NCBI GenBank assembly: GCA_001795455.1
Contig: MGPB01000030.1
Location: 1-64,000 of the forward strand
Reading direction: 5' to 3'
Source of the DNA: Curvibacter sp. GWA2_63_95
GTDB lineage: Bacteria > Pseudomonadota > Gammaproteobacteria > Burkholderiales > Burkholderiaceae_C
Length of the DNA: 64,000 nucleotides
Shown here: piece after piece, positions 36,364 through 46,823 of the stretch
Layout of the letters: each line of letters begins with the position of its first letter
How positions within the stretch are numbered: position 1 is the stretch's first letter
Notes under the pieces: generated by a model
What the model saw: only the letters and a program-made list of their open reading frames with translations
Told to the model about the DNA's origin: nothing
Database searches by the model: none
Position numbers and translations under genes: made by a program

Positions 36364-38433
36364 TCAGGCTTTTTTCACTTCCACCGCACAGTCGTAAAAC
36401 GTGGGCGCCCGGCCCATATCGGTCAGGCGCTGGCTGGTCAGTTCGTTCACATTGGTGCCATCGCGGCCCAGCTTGCGCCACCAGATGCCCAAGCCGTTGA
36501 CCACGCCGGGGCGTGCGCGGGCGGATACATGGGCCACACAACGGTGGGTGCCGCGGGCGTTGAACACCACCACTTCATCCCCATTCGCGATGCCGCGCGC
36601 CACTGCATCCGTCTCGTGCAGCTCCACCAAAGGCTCGCCTTCAATGTCGCGCAGGCTTTTTACGTTGACGAAGGTGGAGTTGAGGAAGTTGCGCGCGGGC
36701 GGCGAGATCATGGCCAGCGGGTAGCGAGCATCCGCCCCGGCGGGTTCGTAGTTGGGTACATGATCGGGCAGGCCGTCTTCGCCGCGTGCAGCCAGGCGGG
36801 CGCTGAAGAACTCGCATTTGCCACTGGGTGTAGGGAAGCCGCCGTTGGCGAACGGCGCGTCGGGCACGGGCAGGGGCGCGTAGCCCTGGCTCAGCAACAG
36901 CGCAAAGTCCACCTTGTCGCTAAAGGCGGTGCGGCACAGGCTTTCGTCAGACTCTGCAAACACATCCTCGGTGTAGCCCATGCGCTGCGCCAGGTCGCGG
37001 AAGAACTGGGTGTTGGTGCGCGCCTCCCCCAGCGGGGAAATGGATGGGCGGTTCAGCAGGATGTCGGTGTGGCCGTAGCTGCTGTGCACATCCCAGTGCT
37101 CCAGCTGGGTGGTCGCGGGCAACACGTAGTCGGCGTAGTCGGCGGTATCGGTCTGGAAGTGCTCCAGCACCACGGTGAACAGATCTTCACGCGCAAAGCC
37201 TTGCACCACTTTGGCGGACTCGGGGGCCACGGCTACCGGGTTGCTGTTGTAGACGATGAGGGCTTCAATGGCTGGGCCGAATTCCGGGCTGGCCGGGCGC
37301 AGCAGGTCGTCGCCAATCGTGCTCATGTTGATGGTGCGTGGCGTGCGGCCGGCCAGCAGTTCGGGCCGTTCCAGTGCCATGGTCTGTGTGGGTACATGGC
37401 CCGAGCTCGACAGCAGAACGCCCCCGGCGCGGTGGCGCCAGGCGCCCACCAGCGCGGGCAGGCAGGCAATTGCGCGCACGGCATTGCCGCCGCCACGCAC
37501 CCGTTGTAGCCCGTAGTTCATGCGGATGGCCACGGGTTTTCCCGCGCGTGCGGTCTCGCCGTACTCGCGGGCCAGTGCGCGCACCTCTTCGGCGGTAATG
37601 CCGCAGATCTCCGCGGTGCGCTCAGGCGTCCATTGCAGGGCGCGCTCGCGCAAGCCTTCCCAGCCCAGGGTGTGGCGGGCAATGTAGTCGTGGTCCAGCC
37701 AGTCGTGGGTGATGAGCTCGTGCATCAGGCCCAGCGCCAGCGCGGCATCCGTGCCGGGCAGCAGGGCGATGTGCTGGTGGCATTTTTCGGCCGTTTCGGA
37801 GCGGCGTGGGTCAATGCAGATGATGCGTGCGCCATTGCGTTTGGCGGTTTGCACATGGCGCCAGAAGTGCACATTGCTGGCAATCGAGTTACTGCCCCAG
37901 ATCAGGATGAGTGGGGACTCGGCAAAAAACTCGACCCGCATGCCGACTTTGTTGCCCAGGGTTTGGGTTAGCGCTTCGGCTCCGGCGGAGGCGCAGATGG
38001 TGCGGTCCAGCCGGGCGGCGCCCAGCTTGTTGAAAAAGCGGGCCGCCATGCCTTCTCCCTGCACACGCCCCATGGTGCCGGCGTAGCTGTAGGGCTGAAT
38101 GGCCTGCGGATCACGGGCCGCGATGTGCTGGAGGCGCTGTGCAATGTCGTCCAGCGCCTCGTCCCAGGGCACCGGCTCGAACCGACCGGACCCTTTGGGG
38201 CCCACGCGCTTGAGTGGGTGTAGCAGGCGTTCGGGGTGGTAGGTGCGCTCGGTATAGCGCGACACCTTGGTGCACAGTGCGCCGTTGGTGGCGGGGTGAT
38301 CCGGGTTGCCCTGGACCTTGATGGCCACGCCGTCCTGGACCGTGACCACCATGGAGCAGGTGTCGGGACAGTCGTGGGGGCAGGCGCCGAGGACTTTGTG
38401 CTCGGACGCGGGGTGCGAATTCTCTGGATGCAT
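36364..38433 (-). CDS. Molybdopterin oxidoreductase with N-terminal [4Fe-4S] site
   Basis: A 689-residue member of the DMSO-reductase superfamily. The Fe-S motif is Cys18, Cys22, Cys26 and Cys54 (GACPHDCPDTCSM). It has molybdopterin-binding domains (LILIWGSNSIASNVHFWR, IICIDPRRSETAEK) and a C-terminal dinucleotide-binding domain (LAMISPPARNFLNSTF). It has no twin-arginine signal, so is probably cytoplasmic. No partner subunits or cofactor chaperones are adjacent. The substrate cannot be assigned. The metal-ligand residue was not located by eye. Confidence 0.9.
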   Translation of the reverse strand: MHPENSHPASEHKVLGACPHDCPDTCSMVVTVQDGVAIKVQGNPDHPATNGALCTKVSRYTERTYHPERLLHPLKRVGPKGSGRFEPVPWDEALDDIAQRLQHIAARDPQAIQPYSYAGTMGRVQGEGMAARFFNKLGAARLDRTICASAGAEALTQTLGNKVGMRVEFFAESPLILIWGSNSIASNVHFWRHVQTAKRNGARIICIDPRRSETAEKCHQHIALLPGTDAALALGLMHELITHDWLDHDYIARHTLGWEGLRERALQWTPERTAEICGITAEEVRALAREYGETARAGKPVAIRMNYGLQRVRGGGNAVRAIACLPALVGAWRHRAGGVLLSSSGHVPTQTMALERPELLAGRTPRTINMSTIGDDLLRPASPEFGPAIEALIVYNSNPVAVAPESAKVVQGFAREDLFTVVLEHFQTDTADYADYVLPATTQLEHWDVHSSYGHTDILLNRPSISPLGEARTNTQFFRDLAQRMGYTEDVFAESDESLCRTAFSDKVDFALLLSQGYAPLPVPDAPFANGGFPTPSGKCEFFSARLAARGEDGLPDHVPNYEPAGADARYPLAMISPPARNFLNSTFVNVKSLRDIEGEPLVELHETDAVARGIANGDEVVVFNARGTHRCVAHVSARARPGVVNGLGIWWRKLGRDGTNVNELTSQRLTDMGRAPTFYDCAVEVKKA

Positions 38434-38509
38434 GGCGCTACTTTAGCGACTCTGGCCTGCGGGCGTCATCAGAGCGGTGCACAATCCTTCTCCTTGCTGG
38501 AGTTCTTCC

Positions 38510-39703
38510 ATGAAACTGCTGGATCCCATTGTCGCCAATACCCCGCAAATTGCTGCCTTGCGCCGCGATTTGCACGCCCACCCCGAACTGTGTTTTGAAG
38601 AGGTGCGCACTGCCGACCTGGTGGCCGCCAAGCTGACCGAGTGGGGTATTCCCATCCACCGCGGCCTGGGCACCACGGGCGTGGTGGGCATTGTGAAAGC
38701 GGGGACCTCCAGCCGCGCGCTGGCGCTGCGCGCCGACATGGACGCGCTGCCCATGCAGGAGTTCAACACCTTTGCCCACACCAGCCAGCACCCCGGCAAG
38801 ATGCACGCCTGCGGCCACGACGGCCACACCGCCATGCTGCTGGGCGCCGCCCAGTACCTGGCCCAACACCGCCACTTCGATGGCACCGTGTACCTGGTGT
38901 TCCAGCCGGCTGAGGAGGGCGGCGGCGGTGCGCGCGAGATGATCAAGGACGGACTGTTTGAGCAGTTTCCGGTGGAGGCCGTGTTTGGCATGCACAACTG
39001 GCCCGGCATGCGTGCCGGCACGTTTGCCGCCAGTGCGGGGCCGGTGATGGCGTCCAGCAACGAGTTCAAGATTGTGATTCGGGGCAAAGGTGGTCACGCC
39101 GCCATGCCGCACAACGCCATCGACCCGGTGGTGGTGGCTTGCCAGATGGTGCAGGGTTTCCAGACCATCATCAGCCGCAACAAAAAACCCATCGATGCAG
39201 GTGTCATTTCGGTCACCATGATCCATACCGGTGAGGCCACCAATGTGATCCCCGACCAGTGCGAGATCCAGGGCACGGTGCGCACCTTCACCATTGCGGT
39301 GCTGGACATGATCGAGCAGCGCATGCGTGACCTGGCCCAGCACACCAGTGCGGCCTTTGGCACCACCTGCGATTTTGAGTTTGTGCGCAACTATCCACCC
39401 ACCATCAACAGCGCCAAAGAGGCCGAGTTTGCACGCAAGGTGATGGCTGGCATCGTGGGCGAAGAGAACGTGCTGGCGCAGGAGCCCACCATGGGGGCGG
39501 AAGACTTCGCCTACATGTTGCAGGCCAAGCCGGGTTGCTACAGCTTTATTGCCAATGGCGACGGCACCCACCGCGAGATGGGCCATGGTGGGGGGCCTTG
39601 CATGCTGCACAACCCGAGCTACGATTTCAATGACGCCCTGCTGCCCCTGGGCGCCACCTACTGGGTGCGCCTGGCCGAACAATGGCTCGCAACGCAGCCT
39701 TGA
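38510..39703 (+). CDS. M20-family amidohydrolase (hippurate hydrolase / N-acyl-amino-acid deacylase type)
   Basis: A 397-residue di-metal peptidase M20D protein. HACGHDGHTAMLLGAA contains the first metal ligands, QPAEEGGGGAREMI has the catalytic glutamate pair, and GAEDFAYML lies near the C-terminal histidine. The dimerisation lid domain is in the middle. The start ATG 38510 (MKLLDPIVANTPQIAALRRD) is chosen over one 33 bases upstream. Likely substrates are N-acyl amino acids or hippurate. It is divergent from the molybdoenzyme gene. Confidence 0.92.
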   Translation: MKLLDPIVANTPQIAALRRDLHAHPELCFEEVRTADLVAAKLTEWGIPIHRGLGTTGVVGIVKAGTSSRALALRADMDALPMQEFNTFAHTSQHPGKMHACGHDGHTAMLLGAAQYLAQHRHFDGTVYLVFQPAEEGGGGAREMIKDGLFEQFPVEAVFGMHNWPGMRAGTFAASAGPVMASSNEFKIVIRGKGGHAAMPHNAIDPVVVACQMVQGFQTIISRNKKPIDAGVISVTMIHTGEATNVIPDQCEIQGTVRTFTIAVLDMIEQRMRDLAQHTSAAFGTTCDFEFVRNYPPTINSAKEAEFARKVMAGIVGEENVLAQEPTMGAEDFAYMLQAKPGCYSFIANGDGTHREMGHGGGPCMLHNPSYDFNDALLPLGATYWVRLAEQWLATQP

Positions 39704-39742
39704 ACTCAGTATGATCGCCAGAAAATGTAACGGGAGGTAGGT

Positions 39743-40354
39743 GTGACCAATTGGAGTGAACTCAGTCCCCGAGAGCATCCCCCCGGTCTGCCCCGTGCGA
39801 CCCCGAGGCAGCTACAAGCCGGTGTAACCCGCTACACCTTTGTCCACGACGACCTGGAAATCGATGATCCCTCGCTGGACATCAGCGGGCGGCATTTCAT
39901 GTCTCCGCGCGAATATGGTTTCAGCATCCGCGGTTTTCTGGGTGGGAAAACTGCCTGGGCACGGGACTTCGCCAACGGCACCATGCTGGTTGTGAATGCA
40001 GACGGCCAGTCCCATGTGTTGTCGCCGCGAGGCTCCTCACGGGTGTTGTTTGTGGCCCGCGATGGCACGGTGCTGCAAGACAGCGGTTTGGTATCACGGG
40101 CACCGCAGCGCGCCCCCGACTTGGCGACGGTTCGTTTAACGCTGGTCGCTACCGTGGATTTGCAGGGAGAGTCGCCCGAGGCGGCGCGCGCCTTGTTGAT
40201 GCGCATGGTGGACCGTGCGGTGTTGGCGGGCGCTTCGCCTGGTGAACCTGAGGTGCGCGTGTTGGAACATGCATTTGAGGGCAGTGCGGTGCTGTCTGCC
40301 GACAACAGCCCCAGCTCCACCCACACCGATTTCTCGCAGCTGCTGGACCTCTAG
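39743..40354 (+). CDS. Conserved-looking protein of unknown function
   Basis: A 203-residue protein I do not recognise. It starts at GTG 39743 with GGGAGG 6 bases upstream. No signal peptide or membrane helix is seen. Predicted features are beta-rich stretches in the middle (GTMLVVNADGQSHVLSPRGSSRVLFVARDG) and a serine-rich end. It lies 39 bases after the M20 gene and is convergent with coaX, 12 bases apart. Codon usage matches its neighbours. Confidence 0.7.
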   Translation: MTNWSELSPREHPPGLPRATPRQLQAGVTRYTFVHDDLEIDDPSLDISGRHFMSPREYGFSIRGFLGGKTAWARDFANGTMLVVNADGQSHVLSPRGSSRVLFVARDGTVLQDSGLVSRAPQRAPDLATVRLTLVATVDLQGESPEAARALLMRMVDRAVLAGASPGEPEVRVLEHAFEGSAVLSADNSPSSTHTDFSQLLDL

Positions 40355-40366
40355 GCCCGCACGGCT

Positions 40367-41146
40367 TCAGGCCTGCATGGCGGGGGCATAGCGCCCCTGT
40401 GCCATGTGCAGCAGGCCATCAAAAATCAGGTTGTCCACCAGTTCAAACGGACGGGTCATGCTGGGTGCCATCTTCCAGCCCGCACCGCCGGTCATCACGC
40501 ACTTGGGTTCGGCGCCGCAGTGGGCGCGCACGTGTTGCACCATGCGCTCCACCGCACCCGCAATGGCGTAGGTGCCGCCGCTCGTCAGGGCGTCGCTGGT
40601 GTTGGTGGGGAATTCGCGCACCTCCCCTGTGGGCACGTGCAGGCCCGCTGTACCGGATTCGAGCGCGCGCAACATGATGCCGTGGCCCGGCAGGATGAGC
40701 CCGCCCAGAAATTTGCCTTCGGCGTCGATCGCTTCCACGGTCACCGCGGTGCCCACCATCACCACCACCATGGGGCGTGATGTGCCTTGGGCCCGCATGC
40801 GGTGGTAGGCACCAATCATGGCCACCCAACGGTCCGCGCCCAGCCGCGTGGGGTGGTCGTAGCCGTTGCGCAGGCCGGCTTCGCCTTCGCTGGCCACCAC
40901 CCACTGTGGCACCACGTCCCAGGCATCCATCTGCTCCTGCACACGGCGTTTGACCGCGTCGCCGGCCACCACACAGCCCAGCACATGGCGCGGCGCGCGC
41001 AGGCCGCGCCACGCGCCATCGCCCAGCTTGTCGATGTTCTCCAGGAACTCGGCGCCTTGGGCCAGCAGGGCGGCACCGGGTTGCGGGCTGGCGTACTGGG
41101 CCCATTTGAGGCGGGTGTTGCCGATGTCCAGCGCAAGAAATGTCAT
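40367..41146 (-). CDS. coaX: Type III pantothenate kinase
   Basis: A 259-residue CoaX, catalysing the first step of coenzyme A synthesis (pantothenate phosphorylation). The actin-like ATPase fold is visible: [13 protein letters not shown] at the N-terminus, [15 protein letters not shown] with the pantothenate-contact motif, [12 protein letters not shown], and [16 protein letters not shown]. In many betaproteobacteria coaX sits next to birA; here it does not. Confidence 0.95.
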   Translation of the reverse strand: MTFLALDIGNTRLKWAQYASPQPGAALLAQGAEFLENIDKLGDGAWRGLRAPRHVLGCVVAGDAVKRRVQEQMDAWDVVPQWVVASEGEAGLRNGYDHPTRLGADRWVAMIGAYHRMRAQGTSRPMVVVMVGTAVTVEAIDAEGKFLGGLILPGHGIMLRALESGTAGLHVPTGEVREFPTNTSDALTSGGTYAIAGAVERMVQHVRAHCGAEPKCVMTGGAGWKMAPSMTRPFELVDNLIFDGLLHMAQGRYAPAMQA

Positions 41147-41191
41147 GGTCTTGTTTTTGTCGAGTTGTCTCTGGGCGTTATTGTGCGGGCA

Positions 41192-42304
41192 TTAGCCTTG
41201 CCGCCACGGCAGGCCACGCAGGCGCCAGCCGCCGCGGTGGCCGCGCTGGGCGTTGGCGTCGGGGTCACCCTCAAAACCTTCGAGGATGTTGTAGGCCTGC
41301 AGGCCCAGCTCGGTGGCACGTTTGGCCGCGGCAATGGAGCGCACGCCGCTGCGGCACAGCAGCACTACTTTCTTGCCGGCAGGCACAGCGGCCTGCAGGC
41401 CGGCATCAAACTGCGGGTTCATCGCCATGCCGGGCCACTGCTTCCAGGCCAGGGCCACGGCGCCGGGCACAAAGCCCACCCATTCGCGCTCGGCATCGCT
41501 GCGCACATCCACCAGCACGGCCTCACCGGCCTGCCACCAGGCAAAGGCCAGTTCGGCACTCACATCGCCCGCATAGCCTGCGGCGGCCTGGGCCGCGGTG
41601 GCACCCGCACTGCCGGCGTCGTGGCGCACGCCCGAGCTCAGGTTGGCGGGCACGGCCTCGTCGATGCGGCGCGGGCGTGGCAGGTTCAGGCCTTCCATGA
41701 TGGCGGTGAATTCCGCCAGGCTCTTGCCCGCCACGCGGGCATTGCTGGCCTTCTCGGTGCCAATGGTGGTGCGCGTACGGCCCTGGTAGTCATGGCCGGG
41801 CCAGACCGTGGTGGCATCGGGCAGGGCAAACAGCACGCTGGTCAGGCTGCGGTACAGGTCCTCGGCACTGCCGGACTGGAAGTCGGTGCGGCCGCAGCCG
41901 CCGATGAGCAGAGTGTCGCCCGTGAACACATGGTCGCGCCAGGTGAAGCTCATGCTGCCGCTGGTGTGGCCCGGTGTGTGCAATGCGCGGATGGACTCGG
42001 TGCCAAATGCCAGCGTGTCGCCATCGTTCAATTGGACGGCCGCAGTGCCAATGCCGCAACCGGCCGGTGCGGCGGTCTTGGCGCCGGTGTGTTCGGCCAG
42101 CAGCGCAGCGCTGGTGATGTGGTCGGCGTGGGCGTGGGTTTCCACCGCCCATTGCAGCTTCAGGCCGTACTGGCGCAGCGTGGCCAGGTCGCGCTCCAGC
42201 TGTTCGTCCACCGGATCCACGATCAGTGCATCGCGGCTGGCCTGGTCAAACAGGATGTAGGTGTAGGTGCTGGACGCCGGGTCGAAGAGCTGGATGGGTT
42301 GCAT
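41192..42304 (-). CDS. Persulfide dioxygenase-rhodanese fusion (PRF)
   Basis: A 370-residue fusion. The N-terminal metallo-beta-lactamase domain of ETHE1 type (residues 1-235) has the iron-binding ETHAHADH motif, LHTPGHTSGSM and WPGHDYQG. A C-terminal rhodanese domain (about 250-360) has active-site cysteine in LLCRSGVRS. Such fusions are described in Burkholderia, where they oxidise glutathione persulfide to sulfite and move sulfane sulfur. Both active sites appear intact. It is transcribed alone, 45 bases upstream of coaX. Confidence 0.93.
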   Translation of the reverse strand: MQPIQLFDPASSTYTYILFDQASRDALIVDPVDEQLERDLATLRQYGLKLQWAVETHAHADHITSAALLAEHTGAKTAAPAGCGIGTAAVQLNDGDTLAFGTESIRALHTPGHTSGSMSFTWRDHVFTGDTLLIGGCGRTDFQSGSAEDLYRSLTSVLFALPDATTVWPGHDYQGRTRTTIGTEKASNARVAGKSLAEFTAIMEGLNLPRPRRIDEAVPANLSSGVRHDAGSAGATAAQAAAGYAGDVSAELAFAWWQAGEAVLVDVRSDAEREWVGFVPGAVALAWKQWPGMAMNPQFDAGLQAAVPAGKKVVLLCRSGVRSIAAAKRATELGLQAYNILEGFEGDPDANAQRGHRGGWRLRGLPWRQG

Positions 42305-42391
42305 GGCGGGGCAGGTCTGGAACAGGTAACAAGGCGTAACACACGCCTTGCCACTGTACTGGATTTAGCCGGCCCCGGGCCTTGCCACAGG

Positions 42392-43576
42392 TCAAGCGCT
42401 GCAAGCGTCGCCCAGGCGTGTCCACTTGGCGGTGCCGCGCGAGGACTCCAGCACCTTCTCGATGAAGTGCACACCCCGCGCCCCATCCTCCACACGCGGG
42501 TAGTCCGCCGCCAATGGGTCCATGGCCACACCCTGCAGGCGGGCCCGGATATCGGCGGCCACGCCGAGGTAGACGTTGGCAAAGGCTTCGATAAATCCTT
42601 CCGGGTGGCCTGCGGGCAGGCGCGAGGCGCGTTGGGCGGATTCGCATAGCCCGGCGGATGCGCGCGTGAGCGTGCGTGGTGCGCCTTCCAGCGGCATGTG
42701 CAGCAGCTGGTTGGGGTTCTCCTGGCACCAGAGCAGGCTGCCGGTGGTGCCGCTCACGCGCAGGCGCAGGTCGTTCTCGCTGCCGGTGCAAATTTGCGAG
42801 GCGATCAGCACACCCCGAGCGCCGCCTTGCAGGCGCAGCAGCATATTGCCGTCATCGTCCAGCGTGCGGCCTGCGCCCATGGCGCTGAGGTCGGCGCAGA
42901 GCGACTCAATCTCCAGCCCGGTCACGGTGCTCAGCAGGTTTTCGGCATGCGAACCGATGTCGCCCATGGCGCCCGCGGCGCCGCTCAGCGCCGGGTCCAC
43001 GCGCCAGGCGGCTTGCTTGCTGCCACTGTCCTCCACGGCGGTGGCCAGCCAGCCCTGGTGGTACTCCACCACCACCTTGCGCACCGTGCCGATGGCGCCG
43101 CTTTGCACCATGTGGCGCATCTGGCGCACCAGCGGGTAGCCGGTGTAGTTGTAGGTCACGCCAAACACCGTGCCCTGTTTCTTGACAGCGGCCACCAGCT
43201 CACGCGCCTGTGCGCCGGTGTGCACCAGGGGCTTGTCGCAGACCACGTGAAAGCCGGCTTCCACAAAGGCCTGGGCCACGGGGTAGTGCACATGGTTGGG
43301 GGTGACGATGGAGACGAAGTCGATGCGCTCTTCGGGCGGACGCTTCAGTTCGTCGGCCAGCAATGCCTGCCAGCTTCCGTGGTTGCGGTCCTCGGCCAGG
43401 AACAGGTCGCGGCCCGAGGCCCGCGCCTTGTCCGGGCTGCTGGAGAGGGCACCGGCCACCAGTTCGATCTGGCCGTCCAGCGCGGCGGCTTTGCGGTGTA
43501 CGGCGCCGATGAAGGCGTCGCGGCCACCGCCCACCATGGCGTAGCGCAGGCGGCGTGGGGTGTAGGCAAGGGTCAT
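42392..43576 (-). CDS. Gfo/Idh/MocA family oxidoreductase of a sugar or polyol operon
   Basis: A 394-residue NAD(P)-dependent dehydrogenase. The N-terminal Rossmann segment is [20 protein letters not shown], followed by [20 protein letters not shown] and [13 protein letters not shown]. The C-terminal domain has [15 protein letters not shown]. It overlaps the isomerase gene by ATGA and is the last gene of the ROK-ABC operon. Substrate unknown; inositol-, levoglucosan- or glycoside-type 3-keto chemistry is possible for this family. Confidence 0.92.
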   Translation of the reverse strand: MTLAYTPRRLRYAMVGGGRDAFIGAVHRKAAALDGQIELVAGALSSSPDKARASGRDLFLAEDRNHGSWQALLADELKRPPEERIDFVSIVTPNHVHYPVAQAFVEAGFHVVCDKPLVHTGAQARELVAAVKKQGTVFGVTYNYTGYPLVRQMRHMVQSGAIGTVRKVVVEYHQGWLATAVEDSGSKQAAWRVDPALSGAAGAMGDIGSHAENLLSTVTGLEIESLCADLSAMGAGRTLDDDGNMLLRLQGGARGVLIASQICTGSENDLRLRVSGTTGSLLWCQENPNQLLHMPLEGAPRTLTRASAGLCESAQRASRLPAGHPEGFIEAFANVYLGVAADIRARLQGVAMDPLAADYPRVEDGARGVHFIEKVLESSRGTAKWTRLGDACSA

Positions 43577-44586
43577 GGGGCTTGTTGGTCCTTGGCGAAT
43601 ACGGCGTCAAACGCGCCGGCCGCCGGTTTGAAATCCAGGCGCTTGCAGAAGGCCGCACTCTCGGTGGCGCCATGCACGCGGTCCATGCGGCTGTCTTCCC
43701 ACTCCACGCTCAGTGGGCCGGCGTAGCCGATGTCATTGAGCGCAACGATGATGGATTCGAAATCGATCATGCCGCGGCCCACGCTGCGGAAATCCCAGGT
43801 GCGGCGTGCATCGCCAAAGCTGGTGTGGCCGCCAAAGGTGCCCACGGTGCCGTCGCCCTTGCCCCACCAGGCGTCTTTCATGTGGGCGTTGAAGATGCGC
43901 GGACCGAAGGTGCGGATGAAGCGGATGTAGTCCACCCCCTGGTAGGCCAGGTGGCTGGGGTCGAAGTTGAAGCCAAAGCGGCGGTGCTGGTTGACTGCGG
44001 CCAGCGCACGTTCGCTGGTGGCGATGTCAAACGCGATTTCGGTAGGGTGCACTTCCAGCGCAAAGTTCACGTCGACGGACTCGAACACATCGAGGATGGG
44101 CGTGAAACGCGCACCGAAGTCGGCAAAGCCCGCATCCCAGTAGGCCTGGCTGGTGGGCGGGAAGGCGTAAATGGAATGCCAGATGGAGGAGCCGGTGAAG
44201 CCGGTCACGGTCTTCACGCCAAACTTCTTGGCCGCACGCGCCGTGTCCTGTAGCTCGGCGGCAGCCCGGCGGCGTACGCCTTCGGGGTTGCCATCGCCCC
44301 ACACATGGGCCGGCAGGATGGACTGGTGGCGCTCGTCAATGCGGTCGCACACGGCCTGGCCCACCAGGTGGTTGCCGATGGCCAGGCACTGCAGGCCATG
44401 GCGCGCCAGCAGTTCGCGTTTGTCTTGTACATAGGTGGAGGAGGCCAGTGCCTCCTGCACATTGAAATGGTCGCCCCAGCAGGCGAGCTCCAGGCCGTCG
44501 TAACCCATGCGCTGGGCCAGCGGGGCCAGTTCGGCCAGAGGCAGGTCGGCCCATTGGCCGGTGAACAAGGTGACAGGTCTTGCCAT
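43573..44586 (-). CDS. Sugar phosphate isomerase/epimerase-like (xylose isomerase TIM barrel)
   Basis: A 337-residue AP-endonuclease-2/xylose-isomerase-like barrel. [20 protein letters not shown] and [15 protein letters not shown] open the protein. Metal-site candidates are [31 protein letters not shown] and [12 protein letters not shown]. Partner of the Gfo/Idh enzyme, a pairing common in inositol and keto-sugar pathways. It is separated from the binding-protein gene by 118 bases carrying a repeat. Confidence 0.92.
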   Translation of the reverse strand: MARPVTLFTGQWADLPLAELAPLAQRMGYDGLELACWGDHFNVQEALASSTYVQDKRELLARHGLQCLAIGNHLVGQAVCDRIDERHQSILPAHVWGDGNPEGVRRRAAAELQDTARAAKKFGVKTVTGFTGSSIWHSIYAFPPTSQAYWDAGFADFGARFTPILDVFESVDVNFALEVHPTEIAFDIATSERALAAVNQHRRFGFNFDPSHLAYQGVDYIRFIRTFGPRIFNAHMKDAWWGKGDGTVGTFGGHTSFGDARRTWDFRSVGRGMIDFESIIVALNDIGYAGPLSVEWEDSRMDRVHGATESAAFCKRLDFKPAAGAFDAVFAKDQQAP

Positions 44587-44629
44587 GGAGACGCTCCAGA
44601 GAAAAAGGGAGAGAGGGCCTGTGGCTGAA

Positions 44630-44679
44630 TGCTATTGTTTTGATAGCTGTTTGCGCATATTCAATGGGCGCCACAGGCC
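44630..44679 (+). repeat. Interspersed repeat family 1, copy B
   Basis: GCTATTGTTTTGATAGCTG through GCGCCACAGGCC, the best-preserved copy. It is flanked by an inverted pair, GGCCTGTGGC (44616-44625) and GCCACAGGCC (44670-44679). The whole fragment can therefore fold into a long hairpin between the binding-protein and isomerase genes. Confidence 0.7.
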
Positions 44680-44704
44680 TTTTTCTTATAAATCTACCGC
44701 CGGC

Positions 44705-45667
44705 TTAGAACGGAGAGTCGGGGAAGTAGAAGTTCTTCGCGGTGTCCTTGGTGATCAGCACCGACGGAATGATGGTGGTCGCAGGCAGCTTGGCGCCCTT
44801 CAGGCGGGCTTCTGCGGTCATCTTCACGGCGTCGTAGATGAACTTGGGCGAGTAGGACACGTTGGCCTGGATGCGTGCATCGCTGCCGTCCATCAGGGTC
44901 TTGATGGAACCCTTGGCACCTGCACCGCCGAACACCAGCTTGATGTCGGTGCGCTTGGCCTGGTCGATGGCCTTGAGCACGCCGACCGACATGTCGTCGT
45001 CCGCTGCCCACACGGCGTCGATCTGCGGGAAGCGGGTCAGGTAGTCCTGCATCACCTTGAAGGCATCGTCGCGGTTCCAGTTGCCGTACTTGGCGTCCAG
45101 CACCTTGATGCCGGGGAAGGCCTTCAGGCCGCCGTTGAAGGCGTCATTGCGTTCGTTGTCCACGTTGGACGCGATGCCGCGCAGCACCACCACATTGCCC
45201 TTGCCACCCAGGGCTTTGCCAATGTAGGCGGCTGGCACTTCACCAAAGGTGGTGTTGTTGGGGGCCACGTAGGCGTCTTGCGCGCTGGTGTCGGTCAGGC
45301 CGCGGTCCACCACGGTCACGTACACGCCCTTGCCCTTGAGCTGGGCCACGGGCTTGGTGAGGGCTGCGGATTCAAACGGCAACACCACCAGGGCGTTGAT
45401 CTTGTTGACGGTCAGCAAGTCCTGCAGCTGGTTGGCCTGTTCGGGCGAACCGCTGGCGGTCTTGACGATCACTTGCAGGCCGGGGTTGGCTTTTTCGAGC
45501 TCGGCCTTGGCCTGGTTGGCCCAGAACACCACACCGGCCATGAAGCTGTGTGTTGCTGCGGGAATGGACACGCCCAGCACGACCTTCTCGGCCGCGAAGC
45601 TGGGTGCGCCGCCCAAAGTGGCCAGGGCCACGGCGGTCAGTGCGAGTCTGCGTGTGATTTTTTTCAT
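44705..45667 (-). CDS. Ribose-type ABC sugar-binding protein
   Basis: A 320-residue periplasmic binding protein (Peripla_BP_4). It has a signal peptide ([20 protein letters not shown], cleaved after FAA), then [20 protein letters not shown] and GRGL-like loop VVDRGLTD. It has two lobes ending [13 protein letters not shown]. Substrate unknown; inositol, ribose or a rare sugar are typical. It follows the permease gene with a 148-base gap containing a family 2 repeat. Confidence 0.93.
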   Translation of the reverse strand: MKKITRRLALTAVALATLGGAPSFAAEKVVLGVSIPAATHSFMAGVVFWANQAKAELEKANPGLQVIVKTASGSPEQANQLQDLLTVNKINALVVLPFESAALTKPVAQLKGKGVYVTVVDRGLTDTSAQDAYVAPNNTTFGEVPAAYIGKALGGKGNVVVLRGIASNVDNERNDAFNGGLKAFPGIKVLDAKYGNWNRDDAFKVMQDYLTRFPQIDAVWAADDDMSVGVLKAIDQAKRTDIKLVFGGAGAKGSIKTLMDGSDARIQANVSYSPKFIYDAVKMTAEARLKGAKLPATTIIPSVLITKDTAKNFYFPDSPF

Positions 45668-45734
45668 TTCAGTTGTCTCCTAGAGTGCAGGTTAAAAAAC
45701 AGCGCTTGCTGTGGTTGGGGGAAAACGTAGGGAT

Positions 45735-45813
45735 GCCCGCCGCCGGGCCGCCCCAAGGCGGGCAACGCCCCCTTGGGGGGGCAGCGACCCGCGTAGCGGC
45801 GGAGCGTGGGGGC
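45735..45813 (+). repeat. Interspersed repeat family 2, copy 1
   Basis: GC-rich unit running from GCCCGCCGCCGGGCCGCCCC through GCAGCGACCCGCG to GGAGCGTGGGGGC. An inverted copy with high identity is at 62667-62747. It contains CCCCAAGGCG and CGCCCCCTTGGGG palindromic parts. It sits immediately after the permease stop codon. I recall this type as common in Comamonadaceae intergenic regions. Confidence 0.75.
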
Positions 45814-45815
45814 TT

Positions 45816-46823
45816 TCATCTCTTCGAGCGCTGCATGAAAGCGACCGCGATGATCACGAAGCCCTGCACCGCCGCGTTGAGGTAGACGCTGATGATGCTG
45901 GTGAGGTTGAGGATGTTGCTGATGACCGAGAGCAGCACGGCGCCTACCACCGTGCCGGTGATGGTGCCCGCGCCCCCCTTGAGTGCAGTGCCGCCCACGA
46001 TGACAGCGGCAATCGCTTCGAGCTCCCACAGCAGGCCGGTGGTGGGCGAGGCCGACCCCAGGCGCGGCACATAGAGCAGGGTGGCAATGCCCACACACAC
46101 GCCCAGCAGCACATAGGTCAGCAGCTTCACGCGGTCCACATCCACCGCGGCGTAACGCGCCACCTGTTCGTTGGACCCTATGGCCTGCACATAACGGCCA
46201 AAGGTGGTGCGGTTGAGGATCACGCTGCCCACCAGTGCCACGACCAGGAACACCCACACCGGGATGGGGATGCCGGCTAGGCTGCCGTAGTAGACCGGGC
46301 TGTAGATGTCGGTCAGGTCGTTGTCCAGCGTGATGGCGCCGCCGTTGGAGAAGTAGGTGAGGTAGGCGCGGAAGATGCCCAGCGTGCCCAATGTCACGAT
46401 GAAGGGCTCGATGCGCCCCTTGGTGATCAAGAGGCCGTGTGCCAGGCCAAACGCGGCACCCAGCACCAGCGCCAGTGCCATGCCCAGTACCACCGTCCAC
46501 ACGGGCGAACCGAGGTGGGGGCTGAGGTAGTTCATGGCCAGGATGACGCTGCCTGCAATCAACGCGGCCATGGAGCCCACCGACAGGTCAATGCCGCCGG
46601 ACACGATGACAAAACACATGCCCACGGCGATGATGCCGATGAAGGCCGTGCGCGTGAGCACATTGGTGATGTTGTCCAGCGTGGCGAAGTTGCTGTTGAG
46701 CAAGGTGCCCACCACACACAGCAGCACCAGGCCGATCACCGGGCCCATGCCCTGCAGTTTGGCAAGCCACTGGCCTGCCTGCGATGCAGCGGGGGCGGCG
46801 GCTTTAGTGAGTTCCTGTGGCAT
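45816..46823 (-). CDS. Ribose-type ABC permease
   Basis: A 335-residue inner-membrane permease of the RbsC family. The start ATG 46823 ([13 protein letters not shown]) is chosen; a start 63 bases farther upstream would add an unrelated tail. About eight to ten helices are present, with [48 protein letters not shown] and [21 protein letters not shown] motifs. It overlaps the ATPase gene by 20 bases. Confidence 0.94.
   Translation of the reverse strand: MPQELTKAAAPAASQAGQWLAKLQGMGPVIGLVLLCVVGTLLNSNFATLDNITNVLTRTAFIGIIAVGMCFVIVSGGIDLSVGSMAALIAGSVILAMNYLSPHLGSPVWTVVLGMALALVLGAAFGLAHGLLITKGRIEPFIVTLGTLGIFRAYLTYFSNGGAITLDNDLTDIYSPVYYGSLAGIPIPVWVFLVVALVGSVILNRTTFGRYVQAIGSNEQVARYAAVDVDRVKLLTYVLLGVCVGIATLLYVPRLGSASPTTGLLWELEAIAAVIVGGTALKGGAGTITGTVVGAVLLSVISNILNLTSIISVYLNAAVQGFVIIAVAFMQRSKR

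Noticed and set aside
40787-42649. A 620-codon + frame over coaX and the persulfide dioxygenase
   Set aside because: Antisense to two conserved enzymes; composition is typical of a GC-bias artefact.
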